Shown piece after piece: positions 20,375-28,522 of a DNA stretch of 36,161 bases. Both the position numbers and the translations under genes were made by a program. Origin of the DNA: Gammaproteobacteria bacterium. Its GTDB lineage: Bacteria; Pseudomonadota; Gammaproteobacteria; Pseudomonadales; Azotimanducaceae. Below the pieces are notes generated by a model that saw only the letters and a list, made by a program, of their open reading frames with translations, had not been told where the DNA came from and made no database searches. Location: assembly GCA_009843635.1 (NCBI GenBank), contig VYDB01000137.1, forward strand, positions 1 through 36,161, given 5' to 3'. The number at the start of each line of letters is the position of its first letter. The stretch's first letter is position 1.

Positions 20375-21015
20375 GACGCAGCCCTCTTGATGGCCGGGCG
20401 AATCTGCACATCGCCCCCCGCAGGCCCCGGCACCGAGCCCTTCACCAGCAGAAGATTGCGTTCCTTATCGACACGCACAACCTCGAGGTTTTGGGTGGTC
20501 ATGCGGGTGTTGCCGAGTTGCCCGGCCATCTTCTTGCCCTTGAACACCCGCCCCGGCGTTTGGCACTGGCCGATGGAGCCGGGCGCCCGGTGGGAGATGG
20601 AGTTGCCGTGGCTGGCGTCCTGGCCGCTGAAGTTCCATCGCTTGATGGTGCCGGCGAAGCCCTTGCCCTTGGAGGTGCCGCGCACATCCACCCGTTGCCC
20701 AGCTTCAAAAACCTCAACGCCAAACTCAGCGCCGGGAACCAAGGCTTCGTCAACGCGGTCCACGCGGAATTCCCACAGCCCCCGGCCGAGCCCGGCACCG
20801 GCCTTGGCAAAGTGGCCGGCCATGGGGCGGGTGACGCGGTTGCGCCGGCCGGCGCCGGCGGTGACCTGAACAGCGGCGTAGCCGTCGCTTTCCGGCGTTT
20901 TGACTTGGATGACTCGATTGGGCTCGACTTCAATGACCGTGACGGGCACGGACGCGCCCTCGTCGGTGAACACCCGAGTCATGCCGCATTTTTTGCCAAT
21001 CAAGCCAATGGCCAT
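20371..21015 (-). CDS. rplC: 50S ribosomal protein L3
   Basis: 214 residues (209 in E. coli): [20 protein letters not shown] at the N-terminus, and the long extension toward the peptidyl transferase centre with [21 protein letters not shown]. The glutamine in GQCQTPG region matches the site methylated by PrmB in E. coli. L3 is an assembly initiator of the 50S subunit. The 72-nt gap from rpsJ contains a strong terminator-like hairpin; AGGA lies ahead of the start. Confidence 0.98.
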   Translation of the reverse strand: MAIGLIGKKCGMTRVFTDEGASVPVTVIEVEPNRVIQVKTPESDGYAAVQVTAGAGRRNRVTRPMAGHFAKAGAGLGRGLWEFRVDRVDEALVPGAEFGVEVFEAGQRVDVRGTSKGKGFAGTIKRWNFSGQDASHGNSISHRAPGSIGQCQTPGRVFKGKKMAGQLGNTRMTTQNLEVVRVDKERNLLLVKGSVPGPAGGDVQIRPAIKRAAS

Positions 21016-21051
21016 GCTTCGATCCTGGTTTGGGGTTCAACCCCGGCGCGT

Positions 21052-21085
21052 AAAAAAACGCCGGCCATTGGCGGCGCGGCGTTTT
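21052..21085 (-). terminator. Terminator-like hairpin between rpsJ and rplC
   Basis: On the minus strand, two bases after the rpsJ stop, a 9-bp stem AAAACGCCG/CGGCGTTTT (21085-21077 with 21063-21055) with a 13-base loop runs straight into seven consecutive T (21058-21052). By shape this is a strong intrinsic terminator, placed inside an operon whose next gene, rplC, starts 37 nt later. No promoter is apparent between it and rplC, so it should act as a partial terminator or attenuator. Confidence 0.75.
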
Positions 21086-21087
21086 CG

Positions 21088-21399
21088 TCAATTCAAACTG
21101 ATCTGCACCTCTACCCCGGCCGCCAAATCGAGCCTCATCAGCGCATCGACGGTCTTCTCGGTGGGTTCGATGATGTCCAGGAGACGTTTGTGCGTTCGGA
21201 TTTCGTACTGGTCGCGGGCATCCTTGTTGACATGCGGCGATATCAGCACGGTGAATCGTTCCTTCCGCGTAGGCAGGGGGATCGGCCCGCGCACCTGCGC
21301 CCCTGTGCGCTTCGCCGTATCGACAATCTCTTGGGTCGATACGTCGATCAGCTTGTGGTCAAACGCTCTCAGGCGAATGCGGATGCGCTGGTTGGGCAC
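21088..21399 (-). CDS. rpsJ: 30S ribosomal protein S10 (NusE)
   Basis: 103 residues, exactly the usual length, from GTG 21399 ([19 protein letters not shown]) with TTGGAGGT seven bases upstream. The frame is open to 21525 but that is untranslated leader. Conserved [19 protein letters not shown] and [21 protein letters not shown] are present. It is a head protein of the 30S subunit and also NusE, which binds NusB and NusG in antitermination. First gene of the cluster; tuf, fusA, rpsG and rpsL are not upstream as they would be in many relatives. Confidence 0.97.
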   Translation of the reverse strand: MPNQRIRIRLRAFDHKLIDVSTQEIVDTAKRTGAQVRGPIPLPTRKERFTVLISPHVNKDARDQYEIRTHKRLLDIIEPTEKTVDALMRLDLAAGVEVQISLN

Positions 21400-21421
21400 C
21401 GAACGACCTCCAAAACGCGAC

Positions 21422-21457
21422 AAAAAAGCCCTAACCCGCGCTAGCGCTAGGCAGGGC
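21422..21457 (-). promoter_or_regulatory. Hairpin plus T-tract in the rpsJ leader (candidate S10 attenuator)
   Basis: On the minus strand GCCCTGCCTAGCGC (21457-21444) can fold on GCGCGGGTTAGGGC (21441-21428), with two mismatches and two G-U pairs, and is followed at once by TTTTTT (21427-21422). The rpsJ ribosome site begins about ten bases later. This terminator-like element between promoter and first gene is where L4-dependent attenuation occurs in E. coli; the mechanism here is inferred from position and shape. Confidence 0.6.
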
Positions 21458-21496
21458 ACCTCTCCTGTTAAAGAACCCCCGAAATCGGGACGGCGC

Positions 21497-21525
21497 ACTA
21501 TACAGAGCCATTGCCCGTCCCGCAA
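21497..21525 (-). promoter_or_regulatory. Sigma70 promoter of the S10-spc-alpha cluster
   Basis: Minus-strand -35 TTGCGG (21525-21520) and -10 TATAGT (21502-21497), separated by exactly 17 bases, with a TG one base ahead of the -10. Transcription would start near 21490, giving a leader of about 90 nt before the rpsJ GTG. It is the best promoter match I see in the window. Confidence 0.75.
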
Positions 21526-21564
21526 CCGCTATTTTCAAGTTAAATCGAGTTATTTTAGGCACCC

Positions 21565-22260
21565 ATGAAGACACTGATCATCACTGGCGCGAGCGCCGGC
21601 ATCGGTCTCGCCACCGCGCGCCGCTTCGCCGACGCCGGCTACGCCGTGACCAACATCTCCCGCCGGCCCTGTCCCCTGCCGTCGGTCAATCACCTGCCGG
21701 GCGACCTGTCCGATGCGGGTTTCCTTGATACGTTGGGCGATCGGCTGAGCGAAGCCCTGGCTGGCGCCGATGCGGTGTCGCTCATCCATAACGCCTCGCG
21801 GCTGTTGAACGACAGCGCCGCCGATACGTCGAGCGATCAGTTGCGCGCCGTGATGGAAGTCAACCTGGCAGCGCCCAACACGCTGAACCGCTTCGTCATT
21901 CCCCGCATGCCCAGCGGCTCTTCGATACTCTACGTCGGCTCGACGCTGGCGGAGAAAGCGGTGCCGAACAGCTTTTCCTATGTGGTCACCAAGCATGCCT
22001 TGGTCGGCATGATGCGGGCCACTTGCCAGGACTTGGCCGGTCGGGGCATCCACACCGCCTGCATCTGCCCAGGCTTCACGGATACGGAAATGCTGCGCGC
22101 CCATGTGCCGGAGGAGGCCATGGACGCCGTGCGCGGCCTATCCGCCTACGGTCGGCTCATTGAGCCCTCTGAAATTGCCGACACCCTGCATTGGGCGGCT
22201 GAAAATCCAGTCATCAACGGCGCGGTGCTGCACGCCAACCTCGGCCAGGTGGAGCGCTGA
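21565..22260 (+). CDS. Short-chain dehydrogenase/reductase
   Basis: 231 residues, a classical SDR by size. The nucleotide-binding glycine motif TGASAGIG is at 7-14, IHNAS replaces the common NNAG at 75-79, and the catalytic Ser126, Tyr139 and Lys143 (YVGSTLAEK, SYVVTKHAL) are in place. ICPGFTDTEM matches the PG motif after beta-strand 6. It probably uses NAD(P)H on a small carbonyl or alcohol substrate; the sequence does not define which. It is divergent from rpsJ and ends eight nt before the convergent transporter gene. AGG lies ahead of the ATG. Confidence 0.88.
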   Translation: MKTLIITGASAGIGLATARRFADAGYAVTNISRRPCPLPSVNHLPGDLSDAGFLDTLGDRLSEALAGADAVSLIHNASRLLNDSAADTSSDQLRAVMEVNLAAPNTLNRFVIPRMPSGSSILYVGSTLAEKAVPNSFSYVVTKHALVGMMRATCQDLAGRGIHTACICPGFTDTEMLRAHVPEEAMDAVRGLSAYGRLIEPSEIADTLHWAAENPVINGAVLHANLGQVER

Positions 22261-22268
22261 CCCCATCC

Positions 22269-23027
22269 CTATGCCGTGGCCTCTTCGGTGCCCTTCAGGC
22301 CCAAGTAGGGCCGCAGCCAACGAACCAGCAGGTACACCGGGCCGGTATCGACTGCCGCCACAAGCAGCTTGAAGACGTATCCGGAGAGGATGAACGTCAG
22401 CAATTGGGGCGCCAAGGGCGCCGCTTCATCAATGGGCAGCGCATGGGCGTAGAAGTGGGTGATGAGGATCACCGCGGTGGTGTCCACCATCTGGCTGGTC
22501 ATCGTGGAGGCGTTGTTGCGCAGCCACAGGTGGCGTCCGCCCGTGAGCTTCTTCCAGAAGTGGAACAGTCGCACGTCGCAGAATTGGGCGGCCAGGTAGG
22601 CGATCATTGACGCCGCCACTGCGCCGAAGGCGAGTTGGCGCACCTCGAAGAAGACCGGCAGCCGTCCGGCGGCGTCGGTTTGCGGCAGCCCGGTGGCGGG
22701 GTCCATCGGCTCGAAGCCGGGCAGCGCGCCGCCAAGCCACAGCAGGAACACCACCCAGCCATTGAGCAGCAGGCCCACCCAAACCATGTCCCGCGCCTTC
22801 TTCTCGCCGAACAGCTCGCTGATCAGGTCGGTGCACAAAAAGGTGATGGGGTAGGGCAGAACGCCAATGGCCACCACCATCGGAACGTTGATGCCGAACA
22901 GTTCGAAGGACAGGTCCAGGAAGCGGCTGATGCCGAGGACGTTCAGCAGCGCCAAGGTGCCAAGGAACACGCCGGAGAGAATCAGATAGACCCGCTGGCG
23001 CCGTTTTTCGAAGTTGGGCTCAGCCAT
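22269..23027 (-). CDS. yhhQ: Queuosine precursor transporter (YhhQ/DUF165 family)
   Basis: 252 residues with about six hydrophobic segments. Family features are FGINVPMVVAIGVLPYPITFLCTDLISELFGEKKA in the first third and ASMIAYLAAQFCDVRLFHFWKK, with NNASTMTSQMVDTTAVIL in the middle. Known members carry 7-cyano- or 7-aminomethyl-7-deazaguanine across the inner membrane for queuosine tRNA modification. The loop between segments 3 and 4 (about 100-125) is longer than in E. coli YhhQ. It lies 16 nt downstream of the hydroxyacid dehydrogenase stop on the same strand; no functional link is evident. Confidence 0.88.
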   Translation of the reverse strand: MAEPNFEKRRQRVYLILSGVFLGTLALLNVLGISRFLDLSFELFGINVPMVVAIGVLPYPITFLCTDLISELFGEKKARDMVWVGLLLNGWVVFLLWLGGALPGFEPMDPATGLPQTDAAGRLPVFFEVRQLAFGAVAASMIAYLAAQFCDVRLFHFWKKLTGGRHLWLRNNASTMTSQMVDTTAVILITHFYAHALPIDEAAPLAPQLLTFILSGYVFKLLVAAVDTGPVYLLVRWLRPYLGLKGTEEATA

Positions 23028-23043
23028 GAACGATATCGCGGGC

Positions 23044-24054
23044 TTATGCTCTTTGGTCCAGCAAGTGCTGGTTGACGCAGTTCTGCAGCCGCCCGCCCGC
23101 TAGGTAGGTCAGGGCGATTTCGCCGCCCTTGAAACGCATGTCGTAAGCCGATTCCGGGGTGAAGAAGGCGGAGTGGGGCGTGATGAGCAGGCGGTGGTCC
23201 ACCCAATCCTCATCGTTGGCCCAAGCCTTGATGAGGGGATGCTCCGGATCGGCCGGCTCCTCCGGCAGCACGTCGAGGCCGGCGGCCTGCACTTGGCCCT
23301 TCCTCAGTGCCTCCGCCAAGGCGTCGAGATCGACGATCGGCCCGCGCGCCGTGTTGATGAGAATCAGCCCCGGCTTGCTGGCGGCCAGCACCCGGGCGTC
23401 GATCATCCTCTCGGTTTCGGGCGACAGCGGCGCATGCACGCTGACCACATCGCTGGTGGCGAACAGCTCATCCAAGGCATGCACCCGGCGCACACCGATG
23501 GCGAGATCGACGCCGTTGCTGAGGTAGGGGTCGTAAAACACCACATCCATGCCGAAGGCCTTGGCCCGCAGCACCGCGGCGGTGCCGATGCGGCCTAAGC
23601 CAACGATGCCGAACGTGCAGGCGGACAGCCGCCGCCCATAGGGATTGAGGGCCGGGCGCCAGTGCTCACGAGGGCTCGCCTTGAGTTCCCGGGTGTGGAA
23701 GGTGATGCCCTTCATCAGCGACAGCATCAGCGCCATGGCGTGGTCGGCCACCTCCTGGGTGCCGTAATCCGGCACGTTGCACAGGGGGATGCCAAGCTCA
23801 GCCCAGGCGGCGAGATCGAAGTTGTCGAAGCCGACCTTGGGGGTGACGACGATGCGGCATTGGCGCAACTGGGCGCGGCAGCCTTCCGGCAGGTCAGCCA
23901 CCGTAACGATGGCGTCGCAGGCCGCCCACTGGGCAACGCTGATCGCCTCGAAGGTGGTGCTGAACTCGGCGCGCCCGGTCTCGCCCATGCTGGCGAGTTC
24001 CACGTCGCGGTTGCGGCCCCATCGAAAGAACGGATACAAGACGTTAAAGGGCAT
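23044..24054 (-). CDS. D-isomer-specific 2-hydroxyacid dehydrogenase
   Basis: 336 residues. The Rossmann motif is GIVGLGRIGTA (about 148-158). The catalytic triad of the family is seen as Arg in NTARGP, Glu in LPEEP and His in TPHSAFFTPES. The substrate domain contains PKVGFDNFDLAAWAELGI. It resembles the CtBP/phosphoglycerate-dehydrogenase-like branch that reduces 2-oxoacids with NAD(P)H in the cytoplasm; the exact substrate cannot be read. It is 18 nt downstream of the luciferase-like gene and probably in the same transcript. Confidence 0.87.
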   Translation of the reverse strand: MPFNVLYPFFRWGRNRDVELASMGETGRAEFSTTFEAISVAQWAACDAIVTVADLPEGCRAQLRQCRIVVTPKVGFDNFDLAAWAELGIPLCNVPDYGTQEVADHAMALMLSLMKGITFHTRELKASPREHWRPALNPYGRRLSACTFGIVGLGRIGTAAVLRAKAFGMDVVFYDPYLSNGVDLAIGVRRVHALDELFATSDVVSVHAPLSPETERMIDARVLAASKPGLILINTARGPIVDLDALAEALRKGQVQAAGLDVLPEEPADPEHPLIKAWANDEDWVDHRLLITPHSAFFTPESAYDMRFKGGEIALTYLAGGRLQNCVNQHLLDQRA

Positions 24055-24072
24055 GTTGGGTCCCTTGATCGG

Positions 24073-24984
24073 TCAGAACAAATCCAGGACATCGGCGATG
24101 GACGCCATCAGACGCTGCTCGGCAATGCCGCCGATACGCAAGCGGGTGACGACGATGTGCGTGGCGCCGAGCACCTCTTGGTATTCATCGAATTTTGCCG
24201 CCACGTGGCCCCGATCGCCAACCAACGCCCAATCGTCGACATCCGCCTTGTCGTCCCGCCGCGGCCGCCCCGCATCCGCGAGGCCTTGTCTAACCGCCTC
24301 CACCTCCCGGCGGCTGCGGCCGATGAAGACCGTGCGCATGATGGGCCGAACGCTCAAATCGCCGTGGCCGGCTTCGACCGCCGCCCGTCCGTGGGCCTCG
24401 AAATTGGCCCGCAGGCTGCTCAGCGTTTCCATCGGCGACGCCAAGTACGGCAAGCCCAAGCGCCCCGCCTGAGCCAGAGCCTTCGGCCCGAAGGCGGCCA
24501 CCCAGACCGGGGGATGGGGCTGCTGAACGGGCAGCGGGTCGAGCCGCAGCGGCTCGTCAGCGCCCTCCACGGCGATGGGTTCCCCGGCCCATGCCCGCAT
24601 CATCACGTCGAGGTTGGCCTCGAAACGCGCCCGCTTCTCCCGAGGCGCCACGTCAAAGGCACGCAGCATGGCAGGCGCAAAACCGCGCCCGACGCCGAGC
24701 AGCACGCGCCCAGCGGAGAGTTGATCGAGCACTGCCACTTGCTCGGCAGCCAGTAGGGGATTGCGCATCGGCAGCAGATAGGAGGTGGTGCCGAGTTGAA
24801 TGGTCTCGGTGCCTGCGGCGGCCGCCGCCAACAGCATGAGCGGATCCGGCAGGGCACCCGCCGTGAAGTGGCTTTCCGGCAGCCAAAACGACTCATAGCC
24901 CAAGGATTCGCCGATTTGCGCCTGCCGGGCCAAGGACTGGGCCGAACGGTCGTTAAAGTTCCAAGGCGTTAGACCAAGGTGCAT
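24073..24984 (-). CDS. Luciferase-like (LLM class) flavin-dependent oxidoreductase
   Basis: 303 residues forming a TIM-barrel of the bacterial luciferase family: MHLGLTPWNFNDR, SLGYESFWLPESHF, IQLGTTSYLLPMRNPLLAAEQVAVLDQLSAGRVLLGVGRG and PVWVAAFGPKAL are typical. Such enzymes use FMN or F420 for monooxygenation or reduction. The substrate is unknown. It is four nt downstream of the agmatinase stop and is probably co-transcribed with it. It is a different branch from the second LLM enzyme at 31503. Confidence 0.86.
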   Translation of the reverse strand: MHLGLTPWNFNDRSAQSLARQAQIGESLGYESFWLPESHFTAGALPDPLMLLAAAAAGTETIQLGTTSYLLPMRNPLLAAEQVAVLDQLSAGRVLLGVGRGFAPAMLRAFDVAPREKRARFEANLDVMMRAWAGEPIAVEGADEPLRLDPLPVQQPHPPVWVAAFGPKALAQAGRLGLPYLASPMETLSSLRANFEAHGRAAVEAGHGDLSVRPIMRTVFIGRSRREVEAVRQGLADAGRPRRDDKADVDDWALVGDRGHVAAKFDEYQEVLGATHIVVTRLRIGGIAEQRLMASIADVLDLF

Positions 24985-24988
24985 GGCT

Positions 24989-25972
24989 TTAAGTCCCTGC
25001 CTTGCCAGCGCTGGAAGCGACCGGATTCTCAGGTGTTTGGGATTTTTTTAGCGCCTGCAGACCGATAAAGTCATGGGCGAGGGTGGCGGCGGCGATGGCC
25101 GTGATTTCGGCATGATCGTAGGCGGGCGCCACTTCCACCACATCCATGCCAACGATGTCGAGTGGCCCAAGCCCTCGTACAATGGCCAGCGCTTGGGCGG
25201 ACGACAGGCCGCCCGCCACCGGCGTTCCGGTGCCCGGGGCGAAGGCTGGGTCCAGGCAATCGATGTCGAACGTGAGATAAGCCTTGCGTTCGCCCACCAC
25301 GCGCAGGATCTCCGCAAGCGCCGCGCCGGGCCCATGCTCATGCACCCAAGGCGCGTCCAGTATGGTGAAGCCGTGGTCGCTTTCGCTGTAGGCGCGGATG
25401 CCGACCTGCACGGAGTGCGCCACGTCGATCAGGCCCTCGCGCTTGGCGCGCAGAAACATCGAACCGTGATCGAGGCGTTCACCGTCATCCGCCCAAGTGT
25501 CCACGTGGGCGTCGAAGTGAATCAGCGCCAGCGGACCGTGCCGCTCCGCATGGGCGCGCAGCAGCGGGTAGGTCACGAAGTGGTCGCCGCCGAAGGTCAG
25601 CATCATCGCGCCTTGGGCCAAGATGGCACGGGCATGGCGCTCGATCACCGCCACGGCATGCTGCGGGTAGCCGGAATCGAACTCGCAGTCGCCGTAGTCG
25701 GCCACGCCAACCGCAGCGAAGGGATCAATGCCGAAGGGAAACGCCCGCTCGGTGATCTCGGCCAGTTGAACGCTGGCGGCCCGGATGGCTGCCGGACCGA
25801 AACGGGCGCCGGGACGGAAAGTGGTGGCGCAGTCGAACGGCACCCCCGAGACTACGATGTCCGCCCCCTCGATGTCCCGGGTGCGCCTACAGCGCAGAAA
25901 GGACAGCGCCCCGCTGTAGGTCATGGCCGTGTCTTGGCGAATGGAAAACTCCTGTCGCGACCCGTCTGGCAC
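24989..25972 (-). CDS. speB: Agmatinase / ureohydrolase family enzyme
   Basis: 327 residues, strongly like E. coli agmatinase. The di-manganese ligands are visible: His in FGGDHFVTYP, Asp-His-Asp in HFDAHVDTWAD and Asp-Asp in TFDIDCLDPAFAPGTGTP; MDVVEVAPAYD is also conserved. It hydrolyses agmatine to putrescine and urea in polyamine synthesis. I chose GTG 25972 because GGAGG lies five bases upstream and the length then matches the family; an in-frame TTG at 25987 or ATG at 25924 are alternatives. It is followed closely by the LLM gene. A guanidino-acid hydrolase of another specificity cannot be excluded. Confidence 0.88.
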   Translation of the reverse strand: MPDGSRQEFSIRQDTAMTYSGALSFLRCRRTRDIEGADIVVSGVPFDCATTFRPGARFGPAAIRAASVQLAEITERAFPFGIDPFAAVGVADYGDCEFDSGYPQHAVAVIERHARAILAQGAMMLTFGGDHFVTYPLLRAHAERHGPLALIHFDAHVDTWADDGERLDHGSMFLRAKREGLIDVAHSVQVGIRAYSESDHGFTILDAPWVHEHGPGAALAEILRVVGERKAYLTFDIDCLDPAFAPGTGTPVAGGLSSAQALAIVRGLGPLDIVGMDVVEVAPAYDHAEITAIAAATLAHDFIGLQALKKSQTPENPVASSAGKAGT

Positions 25973-26074
25973 CAAAGCCTCCGGCAAAGCGCGTGAATTG
26001 GGGCGGCGAGGTCCGCCGCTTCTAGTTCATCGGCGCAATATAGGGGAAGGTTGACGCAAGAGGTAGGGGCGAGG

Positions 26075-26845
26075 TCAGGAATTGAGCTGCAACGCTTCGA
26101 GCAGGCCGGTGAGAATCAAGTCGGGCGCCACTCGATCAAACAGCTTTTCGCGATTGAACAGGTGGCAGAAGCCGCCGGTTGCGATTACTAGGGGGCGGTC
26201 GTCGCTGAACACCTCGTCGCTGATCCGCTGCACGAGTTCCTTCACCATGCCGACGTTGCTCCAGTACAGACCGCTCTGAATGCTCTCCACGGTGGTGCGT
26301 CCGATCGACGAGCGCACCGGCTTGATCTCCACCGACGGCAGTTGCGCCGTCTTGGATTCCAAGGCGTCCATGGCCAGCCGCAGGCCGGGAACGATGTTGC
26401 CGCCGAGGAATTCTCGGTCGCGGGTGATGGCGCACACGGTGGTGGCGGTGCCGAAGTCGATGACGATCAGGTTGCGGTCCGGAAACAGCTTGATCGCGCC
26501 CATGGCGTCGGCGATGCGGTCGGCGCCCACCTCCTTGGGGTCCTTGTAGCCGATCTTGAGTCCGGTCCTGATGCCGGGGCGCAGGATCAGCGGCTCGATA
26601 TTGAAGTACTTCTGGCAGCAGGCGCGCAGGGAGTAGTTGATGTCCGGCACCACCGAACAGGCCGTGATCTGGGCAACGTTGTTGGGGTCGATGCCGTTTT
26701 CCCGCAACGCCGCCCGCAGGAAGACGCCAAGTTCGTCCGACGAGCCCCGCACGGTGGAGGTGCGGCGAAACTGCACCACCAATTTGCCCTCATCGAAGAC
26801 GCCGCAGTAAATCTGGCTGTTGCCGACGTCAAGGGCCAGAATCAT
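26075..26845 (-). CDS. coaX: Type III pantothenate kinase
   Basis: 256 residues of the ASKHA fold: phosphate 1 motif MILALDVGNSQIYCGVF, the pantothenate-site GADRIADAMGA, phosphate 2 motif VIDFGTATTVCAI and the GGNIVPGL adenosine-side motif. It phosphorylates pantothenate, the first committed step of CoA synthesis; type III kinases need a monovalent cation and are not inhibited by CoA. Its ATG overlaps the panC end by four bases, giving a pathway-consistent panB-panC-coaX unit. Confidence 0.95.
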   Translation of the reverse strand: MILALDVGNSQIYCGVFDEGKLVVQFRRTSTVRGSSDELGVFLRAALRENGIDPNNVAQITACSVVPDINYSLRACCQKYFNIEPLILRPGIRTGLKIGYKDPKEVGADRIADAMGAIKLFPDRNLIVIDFGTATTVCAITRDREFLGGNIVPGLRLAMDALESKTAQLPSVEIKPVRSSIGRTTVESIQSGLYWSNVGMVKELVQRISDEVFSDDRPLVIATGGFCHLFNREKLFDRVAPDLILTGLLEALQLNS

Positions 26846-27657
26846 GATGGGTTGTCTCCGTTGGCGTCGCTGGCAGCGCAGATCTGTGCCAGCGGGATGT
26901 TGTCGATCAGGCGCACCCTGCCCTGCCCGTTGCCGATGCTTGCCGCCGCCAGCCGGCGGCCGAAGCGGGTGGCCACGTAGTCCACGTCAAAGCCCAAGCG
27001 GGAAAGGGCTTCGGCCACTTGGCCATCGGAGCCGGGGCAGGCCAACGCCTCGCGCAACCGCGGCGCCAGCGCCCTGCCTGCGGCGTCGAGCCGGGCGTTG
27101 CGCGAGCTCAATGCGAGGCCATCAGCATCACGCACCGTTGGGCAGGCCACGATCTGCGAGTCGATGAAGAAAGCCTCCGCCATGCCGCGGATGAGCTCAA
27201 GTTGCTGGTAGTCCTTCTCGCCGAAATAGGCGCGGTCCGGCTTGACTAGGTTCAAGAGCTTCAGCACCACCGTCAGGACGCCGCTGAAGTGCCCTGGCCG
27301 ATGGGCACCGCAGAGTTCGCGGCTGAGCGGCGACTCCTCAACCTGGAAGCGAAAGCCATCGGCGTAGATCGCCTCCCGGTCCGGTGCCAGCACGGCGCTC
27401 GCGCCCTGGGCTTCGGCGTAAGCCAAGTCATCCTCAAGGCTGGCTGGATAACTCGCGAGATCCCCGGGATCGTCGAACTGGGTCGGGTTCAGGAACAGGC
27501 TCACCACGGCGAGGTCATTTTCGGCGGCGGCCCGCTGAATCAGCGCGGCATGACCCTCATGCAATCCGCCCAAGGTGGGCACGAAGCCGAGGCTGCCGGT
27601 GAGCGCAGCGCGAAACCGCCGCCACTCATCGATGCTGCGAATAACTATCTTGGACAT
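26842..27657 (-). CDS. panC: Pantothenate synthetase
   Basis: 271 residues. The nucleotidyl-transferase signature is TLGGLHEGH, where the usual methionine of TMGALHEGH is leucine. Other conserved parts are SLFLNPTQFDDPGDLASYP, the GAHRPGHFSGVLTVVLKL substrate loop, KPDRAYFGEKDYQQLELI and LALSSRNARL. It condenses pantoate and beta-alanine with ATP. It is downstream of panB (76-nt gap) and overlaps coaX. The C-terminal domain ends in RLIDNIPLAQICAASD, a slightly unusual tail. Confidence 0.95.
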   Translation of the reverse strand: MSKIVIRSIDEWRRFRAALTGSLGFVPTLGGLHEGHAALIQRAAAENDLAVVSLFLNPTQFDDPGDLASYPASLEDDLAYAEAQGASAVLAPDREAIYADGFRFQVEESPLSRELCGAHRPGHFSGVLTVVLKLLNLVKPDRAYFGEKDYQQLELIRGMAEAFFIDSQIVACPTVRDADGLALSSRNARLDAAGRALAPRLREALACPGSDGQVAEALSRLGFDVDYVATRFGRRLAAASIGNGQGRVRLIDNIPLAQICAASDANGDNPS

Positions 27658-27733
27658 GTGGAGACCGCCTTACGGCCAACAGGTGGTGCCTTCGGCGTGG
27701 GCGGCGTACCGTTCTGAGGCAAGCTGAAGGCTC

Positions 27734-28522
27734 TCACCCATATGACTCCGCGATGGCCGGAAATGCGCCGCTTCGGGTGTCTTCGGCGAAGCGGTCGACG
27801 GCGCTGCGAATCAGCCCGCGCCCATCGGCGTAGTGGCGCAAGAAGCGCGGCTTGAAGTCTGGGTTCATGCCCAGCATGTCCTGCAGCACCAGCACTTGGC
27901 CATCGGTGTCGGGCCCGGCGCCGATGCCGATGGTGGGGATGGACAGTTCCTCGGTGATGCGCCGCGCCAGTTGCCGGGGCACGCATTCGAGCACCAGGGC
28001 GAAGCAGCCAGCCGCCTCCAGCTTGCGGGCGGAGTCGAGTATCCGTCCGGCTTGGCCTTCGTTGCGGCCCTGCACCTTGTGCCCGCCAAAGGCTTGCACC
28101 GATTGAGGCGTCAAGCCTAGGTGCCCCATCACCGGCACGCCGGATTCGACGATATGAGCCGTCAACTCCGCCTGGCCCGCCTCGCCCTCCACCTTGATGG
28201 CGTTGACGCCGGTCTGCATGAGCGCCTGCACCGAATCCATGGCAAAGCCCCGGCCCTTGCGCATGGACAGGAAGGGCATGTCGCCGACGATGAACTTGTC
28301 CGGCGCGCCCCGCCGCACCGCAGCGGCGTGCAGCGCCATCATTTCCACCGTAGCCTGCACGGTGCTATCGAAGCCATGCACGACCATGGCGAGACTGTCG
28401 CCCACCAGCAGGCAATCGACATCGGTTCGATTCAGGACCTCGGCCGACCAAAAGTCGTAGCAGGTGACCATGGAAATGGGCTCTCGAGCGGCCTTGCGCC
28501 GCGCAAAGTCAAGGGTGTTCAA
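27734..28522 (-). CDS. panB: 3-methyl-2-oxobutanoate hydroxymethyltransferase
   Basis: 262 residues (264 in E. coli) from TTG 28522 (NTLDFARRKAAREPISMVTCYD), with GGGAG eight bases upstream. Metal and substrate motifs are intact: LVGDSLAMVVHGFDST, HTAAVRRGAP-like AAAVRRGAPDKFIVGDMPFL, VKVEGE-type IKVEGE and GHLGLTPQSVQAFGGHKVQGR. It makes ketopantoate from 2-oxoisovalerate with methylenetetrahydrofolate. The TTG start overlaps the stop of a 39-codon upstream ORF as TTGA, which suggests coupled translation. The frame is open to 28591, but that part has no similarity to PanB. Confidence 0.93.
   Translation of the reverse strand: MNTLDFARRKAAREPISMVTCYDFWSAEVLNRTDVDCLLVGDSLAMVVHGFDSTVQATVEMMALHAAAVRRGAPDKFIVGDMPFLSMRKGRGFAMDSVQALMQTGVNAIKVEGEAGQAELTAHIVESGVPVMGHLGLTPQSVQAFGGHKVQGRNEGQAGRILDSARKLEAAGCFALVLECVPRQLARRITEELSIPTIGIGAGPDTDGQVLVLQDMLGMNPDFKPRFLRHYADGRGLIRSAVDRFAEDTRSGAFPAIAESYG

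Noticed and set aside
21439-21451. Palindromic GCGCTAGCGC region read as a protein-binding operator
   Set aside because: It is better explained as the apex of the larger hairpin followed by a T-tract in the rpsJ leader.
21400-21525. N-terminal extension of the S10 frame
   Set aside because: It spans the promoter -10 and the leader hairpin; the GTG at 21399 gives the exact family length.
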